A DNA stretch of 64,000 bases from UBA2779 sp965232615 (GCA_965232615.1 OZ246985.1:1550001-1614000), one strand, 5' to 3'. Positions 52,581-62,666 are shown, counted from the first letter of the stretch. The notes: generated from the letters alone by a model not told the origin. Program-made: numbers and translations.

Positions 52581-54490
52581 TTTTTTCCAGACTCAGGTGT
52601 ATAAGGCCATCCAGGTTTTGGAAGTGTTTTTATCTGTGTCGTCCACCAAACCTTCCGTCTTTTCCATTCCGACACAACTGATTCGTAAGTTTTATTACCA
52701 AACACTCCTTCAAAAATGATGTCTGTTGCTTTAGGAGCCCACCAATCATAAGAATCAGAAGCTTCGATCAGACTGACAACGACTATTCTTTCATCAGGAT
52801 CATGGGTTTGATAGGGACCATACGCGACAAACCAGTCATGCCATCGATCTTCAAGTCCAACTTCTCCTGTTCCGGTTTTTCCAGCAATCTTCACGGATTT
52901 CGTATGTACAGCCCATTTTCCGGTACCCTGAGTTATAACTGAACGCATTGCTTTCTTAATGAAGCGATAGTCAGAGTCCTCCAATAAATCGATAGTATGC
53001 AGGATCTCAGGTTCTTTACGGTCGACAACAACACCTGTACCAGACTTCCTGACTTCCTTGAGCAGGAAAGGACGATAGATTATACCATTATTAACGATAC
53101 CAGCTGTAACATTGGCCATCTGCAGAGGAGTCACTAATAAGAACCCCTGTCCAATGGAGCTGTTGAGGGTATCCCCAGTGGTCCATTTAATATTGTATAT
53201 GTTTTCCTTCCAGGTTTTATCAGGAACATTGCCAGCAATATCTCCATCAAGTTCAATACCGGTTAGCGATCCCAGACCAAAAGCTCGGGCGTATCTGGAT
53301 ATCAATTCAATCCCAAGTACTTCAACTCCAATTGTACCGAAATATATGTTGCAGGAATGAGCGATCGCATCCTCAAGATTGACATATCCATGTCCACTTC
53401 GTTTATGGCACCAGAAAACTCTGTCATTGAGTGTCATGTGGCCACGGCAATTAATATGTCTGTTCAGACTTACTTTGTTTTCCCCCAGGGCAGCGGCACT
53501 CATGATGAGTTTGAATGTAGATGCTGGAGCATATCCGGATTGCAATGCGCGATTGAGAAAGGGAAAATCATCATTCATACTTAGATTGCTGAAACTTCCC
53601 GGGTTGGATTTCGCGAACATATTGGGATCATATGAGGGGTATGATACCATGGCGAGAATCTCACCGGTCGTGGGTTTTAATACAACGACAGCTCCCTTTC
53701 GTGGACCCAATGCCTTTTCGGCCAGTACCTGTATCCTTCTGTCTATGGTGAGAACTATGTCATTACCGCTCTCTGGTGGAATGAAGTCTTCGTCTTCACT
53801 GTTTAACTGTTTACCTTTAACATCAACTGTTCTGAAGATTTTACCGTCTTTACCCCTCAAAACTCCATCAAAGGTTTTTTCTATTCCACTCTTTCCTAAA
53901 CTGGCCGTATTTACATATCCCATATTATACAGAATCTGCAATTCATCGGTTGAGATATTTCCTACATATCCTAAGACATGAGAAAAGGCACCAACTTCAT
54001 TGTACCAGCGGTAGGGTTTACTCTGCCAATGAATGCCCGGGTAGTTTTCTACAGATTCTGCAATCCTTACAATGGATTCAAATGCAACGCCATCCAGAAT
54101 TTCTACTGGATTCCAGGAGTTTTTCCAATCAGCAGGAAATCGATTAATGATGCTTTCAGAATCTATCTCCAATAACTGTGACAATCTATTGGATAATGAC
54201 TCAGGATTCAAAGGTGATATTTCCGCAGGTACAGCATGAATAGCGAAGGAATCTATATTGGTTGCAAGCGGCATGTTATAATTTCTATCCCATATAAGTC
54301 CGCGTTGGGCTGGGAGCGGTTCAGATCTTCTTGAAACGGCTTGAGCTCTATCCTCCCAGATAATATTCTCAACAATCTGGAGATTAAAAAGATAGAGGAT
54401 GAATACCATGAAGAGAACAAGGATGATCCCCCCCACTATGAAGAGCTTTAATCGCAACACTTTATTATCAGGACTGAAACTGCGGCTCAT
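52577..54490 (-). CDS. mrdA: Penicillin-binding protein 2 (transpeptidase, elongation)
   Basis: PBP2 cross-links peptidoglycan during side-wall growth. The 637-residue product has one N-terminal membrane helix (about 13-37), a pedestal domain with QRGLIWDRN, and a transpeptidase domain with SxxK in APASTFKLIMSAA, SxN in AHSCNIYFG and KTG in IAGKTGTGEVG. It starts one base into the mreD stop (TAATG). The C-terminus carries a short Trp/Lys-rich tail. Target of beta-lactams in this family. Confidence 0.96.
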   Translation of the reverse strand: MSRSFSPDNKVLRLKLFIVGGIILVLFMVFILYLFNLQIVENIIWEDRAQAVSRRSEPLPAQRGLIWDRNYNMPLATNIDSFAIHAVPAEISPLNPESLSNRLSQLLEIDSESIINRFPADWKNSWNPVEILDGVAFESIVRIAESVENYPGIHWQSKPYRWYNEVGAFSHVLGYVGNISTDELQILYNMGYVNTASLGKSGIEKTFDGVLRGKDGKIFRTVDVKGKQLNSEDEDFIPPESGNDIVLTIDRRIQVLAEKALGPRKGAVVVLKPTTGEILAMVSYPSYDPNMFAKSNPGSFSNLSMNDDFPFLNRALQSGYAPASTFKLIMSAAALGENKVSLNRHINCRGHMTLNDRVFWCHKRSGHGYVNLEDAIAHSCNIYFGTIGVEVLGIELISRYARAFGLGSLTGIELDGDIAGNVPDKTWKENIYNIKWTTGDTLNSSIGQGFLLVTPLQMANVTAGIVNNGIIYRPFLLKEVRKSGTGVVVDRKEPEILHTIDLLEDSDYRFIKKAMRSVITQGTGKWAVHTKSVKIAGKTGTGEVGLEDRWHDWFVAYGPYQTHDPDERIVVVSLIEASDSYDWWAPKATDIIFEGVFGNKTYESVVSEWKRRKVWWTTQIKTLPKPGWPYTPESGKK

Positions 54491-54990
54491 TAGAAACCAC
54501 CTCGATTTCTTTTTGAAAGCCTGGCCATAAGTAAGAATATTCGGAAGACAACAGGAGAAATGGCCGAATTTACTCCAATTTCAACAAGAGTTCCCCATGT
54601 TATGAATCCAATCGTGCCTGTCTGAAGACTGAACACAATGCTCAGCAGATATGCCAGTACATATTTGAATACTGTTGCTGGAAGAGTCAAAAGGAACGGT
54701 AGTAGAAATCGATCAGATGAGATATTGGAGTTCAATAAACCAACCATGTAGCCTGTTGATGTGTAAATAAATGCATGAAACCCCGGTGGAGCAAGACTCA
54801 TCACATCGAATGCTAAACCCACCAGAAAGCCCGTAATCGTACCAGTCATGCTACCATAATGACAGGAAGCGGCAAGCAGCAGGATGAGGGTTATATCTGG
54901 AACAACCCCCATGGGAAGGATATCTGTAAGAAAAACCGATTGCAGAACTCCAGTAGAAACTGCTGCAATGATAATCACAACTGTTTTCAT
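54490..54990 (-). CDS. mreD: Rod-shape determining protein MreD
   Basis: MreD is the small membrane component linking MreC and RodA-PBP2. The 166-residue product has five or six membrane helices, PDITLILLLAASCHYGSMTG, and GFLVGLAFDVMSLAPPGFHAF compressed in one loop-helix region, all family-like. It overlaps mreC and mrdA each by one base. MreD is poorly conserved in sequence, so context carries part of the assignment. Confidence 0.9.
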   Translation of the reverse strand: MKTVVIIIAAVSTGVLQSVFLTDILPMGVVPDITLILLLAASCHYGSMTGTITGFLVGLAFDVMSLAPPGFHAFIYTSTGYMVGLLNSNISSDRFLLPFLLTLPATVFKYVLAYLLSIVFSLQTGTIGFITWGTLVEIGVNSAISPVVFRIFLLMARLSKRNRGGF

Positions 54991-55826
54991 TATTTACTAC
55001 TCAGTATAAAAACGAACTCAATGCGTTTTGAATGAACCATCGGGGTGAGAATTATATCCAGAGTAGTGGAGTATTCCCTGGATCGAACCTCTTTTACTCT
55101 ACCTATATAGATTCCGGCCGGATATATGGACTGCATACCTGAAGTGATGACAAAATCATTTATTGAAATCAAGGAGCCAACTGACTTAGGTACATAATCC
55201 ATTATCAATTCCCCGCTCTTCCCTCCCCTTCCGGAAACCAAACCCTCGAAGCGTGATTCGAGGAGTCTTGCCGCTATGTAGTTGCTGGGATTGACAAGAG
55301 GAAGGACTTGACATGTTTTTTTATTGACATGGACAACCTTGCCCAGTAATCCAAATGAATCGGATTGGAAAGCTGTAACAACCATGTTGAGCTCAATCCC
55401 ATCCATGGATCCTTTATCCAATGTGACAGTAGAAAAAAGATTGGACGGGTCACCTGCAATCACCTGTGCCTGGATATGCTCATACTTGAGCCTGCTGGAG
55501 AGACCGATTTGCTCTCTCAACACCTCATTCTCCTGTCGTAATTCCTCCAACTCCAGACCAACACCCTGATAGTTCTCCAGTGTATTGAGCAATGCTTCAT
55601 GCTGTTGCTTGAGATCACGAAGACGCTGCATTGATCCATATGTGTTTTTTAACTGCTCAAATAATGTCCCAGTTACTCGCTGAAACCCAATAAGGAAATT
55701 GCTCCCTCTATTTTTAAGATCATTATTGTTCAAAACTTTGACAAAAACCATCATGAGAATTGAAATAGTTAACAATATAGGCAGAACCACTTCAGGACGA
55801 ATGCCGCCTTCGCCTTCTTCCCGCAT
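54990..55826 (-). CDS. mreC: Rod-shape determining protein MreC
   Basis: MreC is the periplasmic scaffold of the elongasome. The 278-residue product has one N-terminal membrane helix (about 12-27), a coiled coil (about 60-105, rich in Leu, Glu and Gln), then two beta-barrel domains with QVIAGDPSNLFSTVTLDKGS and SGRGGKSGELIMDYV, typical of MreC. It starts 6 bp after mreB. Confidence 0.93.
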   Translation of the reverse strand: MREEGEGGIRPEVVLPILLTISILMMVFVKVLNNNDLKNRGSNFLIGFQRVTGTLFEQLKNTYGSMQRLRDLKQQHEALLNTLENYQGVGLELEELRQENEVLREQIGLSSRLKYEHIQAQVIAGDPSNLFSTVTLDKGSMDGIELNMVVTAFQSDSFGLLGKVVHVNKKTCQVLPLVNPSNYIAARLLESRFEGLVSGRGGKSGELIMDYVPKSVGSLISINDFVITSGMQSIYPAGIYIGRVKEVRSREYSTTLDIILTPMVHSKRIEFVFILSSK

Positions 55827-55832
55827 AATTCC

Positions 55833-56882
55833 TTAACCACTCATCATGTCATATAAAGCTCGATTTCCATTGTTATCTTTTTTAGAATTCTCAAAATACT
55901 TCCCGGCTCCAATGGCTACACACAGAAGCGGATCTTCTGCCAGAATTACTGGAACTCCAGTCTCATGCGAAAAAAGCTTCGGCAGGCCCTTCAGCATTGA
56001 ACCACCTCCTGTTAAAACTATACCAAGCTCAACTATATCCGCAGCGAGTTCAGGCGGTGTTTGTCCCAGAGTTCGTTTTATTTCATCTACTACAGCATTA
56101 ATCGGTTCCTGCAATGCTTCCCTTACTTCAATTGAATCAATCTCCAATCTTCTTGGCAGGCCGGTGATAGCATCTGTACCTTTGATTTCCATTGTTTCAA
56201 TAGTCTTTTCAGGACTGGCATTACCAATCTTGATCTTAAGAAGCTCAGCCGTATACTCCCCGATAATCAAATTATGAACTGAACGTACATGCTTGATTAT
56301 CGTCATATCAAAGGAGTCGCCACCCAGACGGATTGCATTAGTAACAACCATGCCGCCAAGGGATATCACTGAGATTTCAGTGGTTCCACCGCCAATATCG
56401 ACGATCATATGTCCTGCTGGTTCAAATATAGGCATGTTTGCACCAATGGCCGCCGCCAGTGATTCTTCAATGATTTTAACTTCTCTGGCTCCAGCTTTGA
56501 GGGCTGCTTCCTCAACCGCCCGCCTTTCCACCTCAGTGATGCAGGATGGAACTCCCATTACCATTCTTGGTTTGATTATCCAGCTTCTGCGTATTACTTT
56601 GCCGATAAAAAAACGAATCATTTTTTCGGCCATCTCCAGATCGGCGATAACACCATCTCTCAGTGGACGTATGGCAATAATCTCTCCCGGAGTCTTCCAG
56701 AGCATTCGCTTGGCATCCTGGCCAACAGCGACTACCTTTTTTGTACCACGTTCCACGGCAACTACTGAGGGATCACTACTCACCACACCCCGACCTCTTA
56801 TGTAAATCAGGGTATTACAGGTCCCCAGATCAATTCCTATATCAGCCGACAGGCCACTGAATAATTTCTTCCGGCCCTTCAT
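55833..56882 (-). CDS. mreB: Rod-shape determining protein MreB
   Basis: MreB is the actin-like ATPase that orients wall synthesis. The 349-residue product has IGIDLGTCNTLIYIRG (phosphate 1), VGVPSCITEVERRAVEEA near residue 110, MIVDIGGGTTEISVISLG (phosphate 2) and IVLTGGGSMLKGL (adenosine motif). GGAGG lies four bases before the ATG. A GGAATT/AATTCC dyad sits in the 47-bp gap that follows the TPR gene. First of the mreBCD-mrdA-rodA unit. Confidence 0.97.
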   Translation of the reverse strand: MKGRKKLFSGLSADIGIDLGTCNTLIYIRGRGVVSSDPSVVAVERGTKKVVAVGQDAKRMLWKTPGEIIAIRPLRDGVIADLEMAEKMIRFFIGKVIRRSWIIKPRMVMGVPSCITEVERRAVEEAALKAGAREVKIIEESLAAAIGANMPIFEPAGHMIVDIGGGTTEISVISLGGMVVTNAIRLGGDSFDMTIIKHVRSVHNLIIGEYTAELLKIKIGNASPEKTIETMEIKGTDAITGLPRRLEIDSIEVREALQEPINAVVDEIKRTLGQTPPELAADIVELGIVLTGGGSMLKGLPKLFSHETGVPVILAEDPLLCVAIGAGKYFENSKKDNNGNRALYDMMSG

Positions 56883-56929
56883 CGTGCCTCCATTGATTTT
56901 GTATGCTCACAGGAATTTCTTCCAATTCC

Positions 56930-57868
56930 TTAGTTGTATAAGCGCTTCAGAGCACCAGAATGCCCTGGATTGATTCTCAGAACCCTCTGCCAATACCTTT
57001 TCGCTTCATGGTTCCTGCCTTTTTTATACAATACTTCTGCGTAAAGAAACAGGTATTCCTCATTGCTTATATCCATATTTTCTATTTGTTTCAAAGTCTC
57101 CATCGCTTGATCATAGTTTCCAACATCATAATAGAGCTGACCGAGTTGGAAAAGACCTCTTTTTTTGAGACTATCATCCCGACTTTTATCTATCGCCTGA
57201 AGGTAATATGATGCCGCATCATCATAACGGCCGAGATTGAAGGACTGTTCGCCGATTGATAGAAGTAAACGTTCCGTAGGATATTCTTCCAATGCCTTCA
57301 AGCACCATTTCAATGCTGTTTCATACTCGCCCATGGAGGAATATGCCCGTCCAAGATACTCATAGATATCATCTGGTTCATATCCTTCCTTAAGGGATGA
57401 TGACAGATAATGCACAGCAAGATCTGCCCAATACTTTCCCTTGATTAAATAGGATTTTCCCAACATGTATTTCACCTTACCTGGATCAGGGGTACCCCCG
57501 CGAGCCAGCAGCAACCGCAGATGACGAATTGCATAGTTCAGATCGACGGACTGTTCTTCAATGGAATTGCGGGATATTGCAAGATAGTATCGAGCATAAC
57601 CAGCAAACAAAAGCGCATCTCTGTTCAATGGCTTTGAAAGCAAATACTCTTCAGCCACCTCAGTAAGGCTGGCATACCTACCTTCATTCCACAAGGCTTC
57701 TGCAGAAACTTCATTATCTGCTCCTGTCGTTGTCCGTTGCTGAATAAGATCAACTCCTCGAGAAAGTGCAAGATACGCAATAAAGATTATCAGTAAGAAA
57801 GATGCTGATATAATGACAATACGAATTCGCCGACGGCGGTTCTGTGTTGAGAATGCACTTTTAGTCAT
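56930..57868 (-). CDS. Membrane-anchored TPR protein
   Basis: The 312-residue product has a basic N-terminus (NRRRRIRIVI), one membrane helix (about 17-36), and a series of TPR repeats over about residues 65-305 (EYLGRAYSSMGEYETALKWC; LLSIGEQSFNLGRYDDAASY; LFQLGQLYYDVGNYDQAMET). The ATG lies seven bases after the presumed end of rnpB and has no recognisable Shine-Dalgarno, so its mRNA may begin within or through rnpB. Placement ahead of mreB suggests a link to wall growth, but no function is known. Confidence 0.8.
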   Translation of the reverse strand: MTKSAFSTQNRRRRIRIVIISASFLLIIFIAYLALSRGVDLIQQRTTTGADNEVSAEALWNEGRYASLTEVAEEYLLSKPLNRDALLFAGYARYYLAISRNSIEEQSVDLNYAIRHLRLLLARGGTPDPGKVKYMLGKSYLIKGKYWADLAVHYLSSSLKEGYEPDDIYEYLGRAYSSMGEYETALKWCLKALEEYPTERLLLSIGEQSFNLGRYDDAASYYLQAIDKSRDDSLKKRGLFQLGQLYYDVGNYDQAMETLKQIENMDISNEEYLFLYAEVLYKKGRNHEAKRYWQRVLRINPGHSGALKRLYN

Positions 57869-57875
57869 AGAAAAA

Positions 57876-58209
57876 GACGGATCAATAAGCCGGATTCTGT
57901 TGTGGTCGCCATCTATCTTGCATCATTGTTACCAACAATATCAATAGCGATCTACCCGTGAACTTTGAGGCGGGGAACCTGTCCACTGTTTGACCTTGCT
58001 CCTGATGAGGTTTACCATGCGTCACTCCGTTACCGAAAAACCGGTGAGCTCTTACCTCACCTTTTCACCCTTACCGTCAAAACGGCGGTATCTTTTCTGT
58101 GGCACTGTCTGTCACTTCCAAACAGGAAGTGCCCGGGAATTGCCCGGCATCATCCCCTGCGGAACCCGGACTTTCCTCTGGCATAGCCAGCGACGACCCG
58201 ATCCGTCCA
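57876..58209 (-). ncRNA. rnpB: RNase P RNA, class A-like
   Basis: RNase P RNA is the catalytic core that matures tRNA 5' ends. On the minus strand the RNA shows the conserved GAGGAAAGTCCGG (58178-58166), ACAGTGCCACAGAAA (58108-58094), AGGAGCAAGGTCAAACAG and near the 3' end ACAGAATCCGGCTTA (57900-57886). The outermost helix P1 forms from GACGGATC near 58207-58200 and GATCCGTC at 57883-57876. A run of five T follows at once. Length is about 334 nt; ends are set by P1 and may be off by a few bases. Confidence 0.93.
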
Positions 58210-58214
58210 CAGGA

Positions 58215-58243
58215 AACATAATTCAATATCATTTTTTCAGCAA
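58215..58243 (-). promoter_or_regulatory. Candidate rnpB promoter
   Basis: On the minus strand TTGCTG (58243-58238) is followed after 17 bp by TATGTT (58220-58215), giving a start near 58209, where the P1 helix begins. Hexamer matches are moderate (three and four of six). Position relative to the RNA is the main support. Confidence 0.4.
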
Positions 58244-58266
58244 GTAAGAGATTCAAGAAATCATCG

Positions 58267-59061
58267 TCAAAGATTTTTTTCTTTATCTCCAACCAGATCA
58301 GCCAATCCACCAACTTCCATGTCTTCAGAAGTCATGGCATTGGTATATGAATCTCCATCCTCTTCCCAGAAGAGGATACGGCTGCAATATGGACAGAATT
58401 GTATCTCATCGCCTCCACGTACATCGTTTACAAATTGAGCCGATAACACCATATGACAGCCACTGCATACATTTGACTTTACTGGCACGATTCCAACACC
58501 AGACTTGTTCTTGATGATTCTCTTAAACTTGAACAGGATATCTTTATTCATGCCTGGAGTTAGTTTGCTCTCTTTCTTTGCAAGTTTCTCCAGTTGGATT
58601 GTTTTCTTTTTAGTTTCTTCATCAATCCTTTCACTTTCTTCAGCGAGTTCTTTTTCCTGCATGGTGATCATCTGTTCATCGTTTTCAAGAGTACTTCGCT
58701 TCTCCACCAACTCCCTTTCTTTCTTTTGAATCTCACGGCGAAATCTTTGCTCATTTTCTGAAGCATCATGTATTTCCTTGTCTAAAGCCTCATATTCCCT
58801 CTGTGTGGTGATAACATCCATGCGACTTTCAGATTCTTCTCTTCGACGCTCAGCTTCTTCCATTTCAAAATTCAGATGCTTCATCTCAGCTTTGATTGCA
58901 TCTAATTCTTCACTGTTCTCAATATAGGCCTGTTTCAAACGATTAAGAATTTCCTGTTTCGTCAACAGAGCTTTGGGTATCAGCTGTATTTCATCTTCAA
59001 GTGTATACCTTTGCAATAATATGTCCTGCAGTTGCTGTAGAACATCATACGATTTGTCCAT
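58267..59061 (-). CDS. Coiled-coil C4 zinc-ribbon protein (DUF164/CdsZ-like)
   Basis: The 264-residue product has a long coiled coil (about 10-165, rich in Glu, Lys and Arg) followed by a C-terminal zinc ribbon: VCSGCHMVLSAQ and FCPYCSRILFW (about residues 199-234). This is the family of C4-type zinc ribbon proteins; a chlamydial member, CdsZ, supports type III secretion. The usual role in free-living bacteria is unclear. It lies 10 bp after rpoD and before rnpB. Confidence 0.88.
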   Translation of the reverse strand: MDKSYDVLQQLQDILLQRYTLEDEIQLIPKALLTKQEILNRLKQAYIENSEELDAIKAEMKHLNFEMEEAERRREESESRMDVITTQREYEALDKEIHDASENEQRFRREIQKKERELVEKRSTLENDEQMITMQEKELAEESERIDEETKKKTIQLEKLAKKESKLTPGMNKDILFKFKRIIKNKSGVGIVPVKSNVCSGCHMVLSAQFVNDVRGGDEIQFCPYCSRILFWEEDGDSYTNAMTSEDMEVGGLADLVGDKEKNL

Positions 59062-59070
59062 ATCCTTCCT

Positions 59071-60894
59071 CTAGTTTTCTATATAGTCTTTGAGTCTCCG
59101 GCTTCTCTTAGGATGACGGAGCCGTCTGAGTGCCTTGGCCTCAATTTGTCGGATTCTCTCACGAGTAACATCAAAATGCAGGCCAACTTCTTCCAGAGTG
59201 AGCGAATATCCATCATCCAAACCAAAACGCATTTTCAATACATCCTGCTCTCTTGAGGGTAAGGATTGCAACACCTCATGAAGCTGCTCCCTGAGAATAG
59301 TGTATGAAGTCTGGTTGGATGGATTCTTCGTTGTTCTATCCTCAATGAAATCCCCCAGCAGAGAATCTTCTTCTTCTCCAAGAGGAGATTCCAAACTGAT
59401 TGGCTCACGGGCAACACTTTTAACCGATTTCACCCGGTCTACTGTCCAGCCCAATTGCTCAGCTACTTCTTCATCAAGGGGCTCCCGGCCCAGTACCTGC
59501 GTCAGATGCCGTGATTCCCGAAGAACCTTGTTCATCTGTTCAATCATGTGAACAGGAACACGTATTGTACGTGCCTGATCTGAAATCGCCCGGGTTATAG
59601 CCTGGCGTATCCACCAGGTTGCATACGTGGAAAATTTATAGCCTTTTCGATACTCGAATTTTTCGACAGCCTTTATTAGACCTATATTCCCTTCCTGGAC
59701 GAGATCAAAGAAATGCAGCCCTCGATGCGTGTATTTTTTGGCAATGCTGACTACAAGTCTGAGGTTTGCTTTGATGAGCCTGTCCTTGGCTGTCTTCAGC
59801 ATTATACGGCCATGATGAATCTCTTCCGATTTTTTCAGGATTTCATCAGCGGTCGCTTCAAAATCCAGTTCCATATCGTGGAGCTTTTTTTCTGTAACCT
59901 GAACCTGCCGTATGTACTCCTTAATCTCATCGGAAGACAAACCAAGTTTCTGTTCAATATCTCTCCTTTGATCCACTTTTGCCAATCCTCGGCTGAGAGT
60001 ACGAATTTCCCGCATTGAGCGAACCCCAAGAGTGCGTTCAATGCTATACTGCTGCTTTCGATGCTCATTGATTTCCAATCCTGCGGCAACAAATCGATCT
60101 GAGAATCGAATAATTTCTTCCTGATGAATATCAATCTCTGCAATTTGAGTGAATAGAAGCTCTCTCTTCGCATGAAGCTTTTTATCGGAATGGATATCTC
60201 CATCCATAACAACAATCCGATTTTTTATGTCCATATACTGCTTCAATGGCTGTATCAATTCCCTGAATGATTCCTTATAAAAATGGTTGATTCGTCTACG
60301 TTCAGTCAAATAGTCTGAAAGCTCCTTCTTACTCAGGTTTAATTCTCTCGGTTCCAACTTGCTGAATCCTTTATTGGCTAATTCATGTAATTCCGGGATT
60401 ATAAGCCCTGAAGTTTTCAGTCCCCTGGTAATAATACTCTCGCCATTTTCCATTCGTTTTGAAAGCTCTACTTCCTGCTCTGCTGAAAGCAGTTTGTCTT
60501 TACCGATTTCCCGAAGGTATAAACGTATAGGATCGTCGATAGTAGCATCTTTATCATTGAAAACAAATTTCCGCTGAGACTCAACAATTTCTTCGACTGC
60601 TTCTACTGCTTCATCAATATCCGTGTCGATGACAGATTTAATGTCATTGGGATCATCCTCAACAAGGGGCATCTCTTCCTCATGGGCAACTTCCTGATGT
60701 ATTGCCTTGCTGATGATCTCACCTGTTATTTTAATGCCATTTGTGGTCAATAGTGCTATAACCTCATCAATGGTATCGTTCTTCGTGTATTTCTCGGGTA
60801 ACCAGTCATGGATTTCATCATAACTGATGGTTTTACTCTTCTCTGCATGCTCCAGTAGTTTCTCTATCATTGAATCTGCTTTAATTCCAGACAT
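59071..60894 (-). CDS. rpoD: RNA polymerase primary sigma factor (RpoD, sigma-70)
   Basis: RpoD directs the polymerase to housekeeping promoters. The 607-residue product has an N-terminal region 1.1-like part, region 1.2 DDPIRLYLREIGKDKLLSAE, a non-conserved region between 1.2 and 2, region 2 from LIKANLRLVVSIAKKY to FSTYATWWIRQAITRAISDQ, region 3, and region 4 ending with LTLEEVGLHFDVTRERIRQI. The ATG at 60894 follows CAGGGTG and begins MSGIKADSM; an upstream in-frame ATG at 60930 would extend further into dnaG. Overlaps dnaG by 14 bp. Confidence 0.96.
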   Translation of the reverse strand: MSGIKADSMIEKLLEHAEKSKTISYDEIHDWLPEKYTKNDTIDEVIALLTTNGIKITGEIISKAIHQEVAHEEEMPLVEDDPNDIKSVIDTDIDEAVEAVEEIVESQRKFVFNDKDATIDDPIRLYLREIGKDKLLSAEQEVELSKRMENGESIITRGLKTSGLIIPELHELANKGFSKLEPRELNLSKKELSDYLTERRRINHFYKESFRELIQPLKQYMDIKNRIVVMDGDIHSDKKLHAKRELLFTQIAEIDIHQEEIIRFSDRFVAAGLEINEHRKQQYSIERTLGVRSMREIRTLSRGLAKVDQRRDIEQKLGLSSDEIKEYIRQVQVTEKKLHDMELDFEATADEILKKSEEIHHGRIMLKTAKDRLIKANLRLVVSIAKKYTHRGLHFFDLVQEGNIGLIKAVEKFEYRKGYKFSTYATWWIRQAITRAISDQARTIRVPVHMIEQMNKVLRESRHLTQVLGREPLDEEVAEQLGWTVDRVKSVKSVAREPISLESPLGEEEDSLLGDFIEDRTTKNPSNQTSYTILREQLHEVLQSLPSREQDVLKMRFGLDDGYSLTLEEVGLHFDVTRERIRQIEAKALRRLRHPKRSRRLKDYIEN

Positions 60895-62659
60895 AATCAC
60901 CCTGCTTGATGTGCATAATTTCCTGATCAATTTCCTTAATTCTCAACAAACGTGCTTTTGTGTGTATGGGATCAAGATCATGAGCAAGGGCCTTCTGCAG
61001 TTCCGTGCGTTCTTCATCATGAATCCGTATGTTGATCAATTGTATCTTTTCTTTTATCGTTTCTTCTATCTTTTCACTGAATTCTTCGGATAAAGCTTTC
61101 TCAAGTATAAGCTTCACCAGACTGTCATCCACAATTTTATCCGTTATCATGTCTGTTCGGGGCATTACTCCATCAATTCTGAACTCATCTATCACCCTGT
61201 AAATTGCCAATGCTCTTCGGTCTTTAAACACCTCTGGAGCAAGTAATGCTCTCAACGTTGAGAAGTATTCAGTTTTAACGGCAATGGCTATCATTAAATA
61301 CAACTCATCGCCAACATTGTCAGTATCCAGGTTCTGCTGGGTATAAATCATTGCCCTGGAGTTCTGCTTTTGTTTCTCTATACGGCTGTAATACTCACGA
61401 ATCACCGTTTGTGGATTTGTGTTGACAGCTTCAGCCAGCTGTTTAAGATATGCTTCGCATCTTACTCCCGAATCAACAGCCTGCAAGTATGGTAATAGTT
61501 TACCAAGTGCCTCCTCCTGTGCCTTCCCTGATATATCCGATTTATCTCCTATTATATAGTATAATAAATATTCGAAGATACTGACAGGTTTTGAAATAAT
61601 TTTTTTTAATTCTTCAGAACCTTTTTCTTCCAGAAACGCCGCTGGATCGTATCCTTTAGGTAGATGGACAGCTTGAACTGTAAAACCATGATCTTCTGCA
61701 ATTACTGCAGCCTTCATTGCACCCTTGATACCTGCATCATCACTGTCAAATACTAAAATCAAGTTTTCGGTCAGGCGTCTGAGAAGTCGTGCCTGTTCCG
61801 ATGAGAATGCTGTTCCAAGAGGAGCAACTGCTTCATTCAACCCTGATTGGTAGCATGAGAGAACATCGATATTACCTTCGCAAAGGAGTACTCTTTTGTT
61901 TTTTCTTATACCCTCTCTGGCCTGACCCAATCCGTACAGCTGCTGACTTTTCCTGTAAAGTGGTGTTTCTGGAGAGTTTTTATACTTTGGTCCTTTACTG
62001 GTCAAATCACGTCCACTGAAAGCTGTTACTCTATTTGAATCCTGCATTACAGGAAACATCAGTCTATCAACAAAAAATGCCCATTCTGGTGATTTAAGAC
62101 TGAATAAACCTGATGCTGCTAAAAACTCTGGTGAATAATTCCGCCTGATAAGAAAATGATACAGCCACGTTCCATCAGAAGGTGCCCAGCCAATTGTATA
62201 AGCACTGCAGGTATCAGCATGGATTTTTCTGGTTTCGAGGTAATCTCTTGCCATTTCGGCTTTCGGATGGTTGTGAAGCAGCCACTGATATGTGTTTGAG
62301 ACTCTGATATACAATTCTTCCAGAGCTTTTCTCTGGGTTATTGAGTGCTTCTCTTCGCTTGAGGCTGGAATCTCTATACCCGACTTTTCTGCCAGATGTC
62401 GGATTGTTTCCGGAAAACTCAATGATTCGATATCCATGAGAAATTGAATGACACTTCCACCTTTGTTACATCCAAAACAGTAAAAAACATTCTTATCCGG
62501 ACTCACCGTAAACGATGGAGTTTTTTCTGAATGGAAGGGACACAATCCAAACCATCGCTGTCCCCTGGGCACAATATTGACATATGAACTGACCACTTGA
62601 ACAATGTCTGTCCGCCGCATGACCTCTTCTATAGTGCTTTCAGGTATAAGACCGGGCAT
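60881..62659 (-). CDS. dnaG: DNA primase DnaG
   Basis: DnaG makes RNA primers for replication. The 592-residue product has the zinc-binding domain with Cys40, His43, Cys61 and Cys64 (LCPFHSEKTPSF; VFYCFGCNKGG), the TOPRIM core with LLCEGNIDVLSCYQSG and LVFDSDDAG, and a C-terminal helicase-binding region (about 440-592). The order dnaG-rpoD is the conserved macromolecular synthesis pair, but rpsU is not present upstream; mltG is there instead. Confidence 0.95.
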   Translation of the reverse strand: MPGLIPESTIEEVMRRTDIVQVVSSYVNIVPRGQRWFGLCPFHSEKTPSFTVSPDKNVFYCFGCNKGGSVIQFLMDIESLSFPETIRHLAEKSGIEIPASSEEKHSITQRKALEELYIRVSNTYQWLLHNHPKAEMARDYLETRKIHADTCSAYTIGWAPSDGTWLYHFLIRRNYSPEFLAASGLFSLKSPEWAFFVDRLMFPVMQDSNRVTAFSGRDLTSKGPKYKNSPETPLYRKSQQLYGLGQAREGIRKNKRVLLCEGNIDVLSCYQSGLNEAVAPLGTAFSSEQARLLRRLTENLILVFDSDDAGIKGAMKAAVIAEDHGFTVQAVHLPKGYDPAAFLEEKGSEELKKIISKPVSIFEYLLYYIIGDKSDISGKAQEEALGKLLPYLQAVDSGVRCEAYLKQLAEAVNTNPQTVIREYYSRIEKQKQNSRAMIYTQQNLDTDNVGDELYLMIAIAVKTEYFSTLRALLAPEVFKDRRALAIYRVIDEFRIDGVMPRTDMITDKIVDDSLVKLILEKALSEEFSEKIEETIKEKIQLINIRIHDEERTELQKALAHDLDPIHTKARLLRIKEIDQEIMHIKQGDYVWN

Positions 62660-62666
62660 GATTTAC

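Noticed and set aside
53379..53981. 200-residue plus-strand frame inside the PBP2 gene
   Set aside because: Arginine- and serine-rich shadow sequence; the minus-strand PBP2 has all catalytic motifs here.
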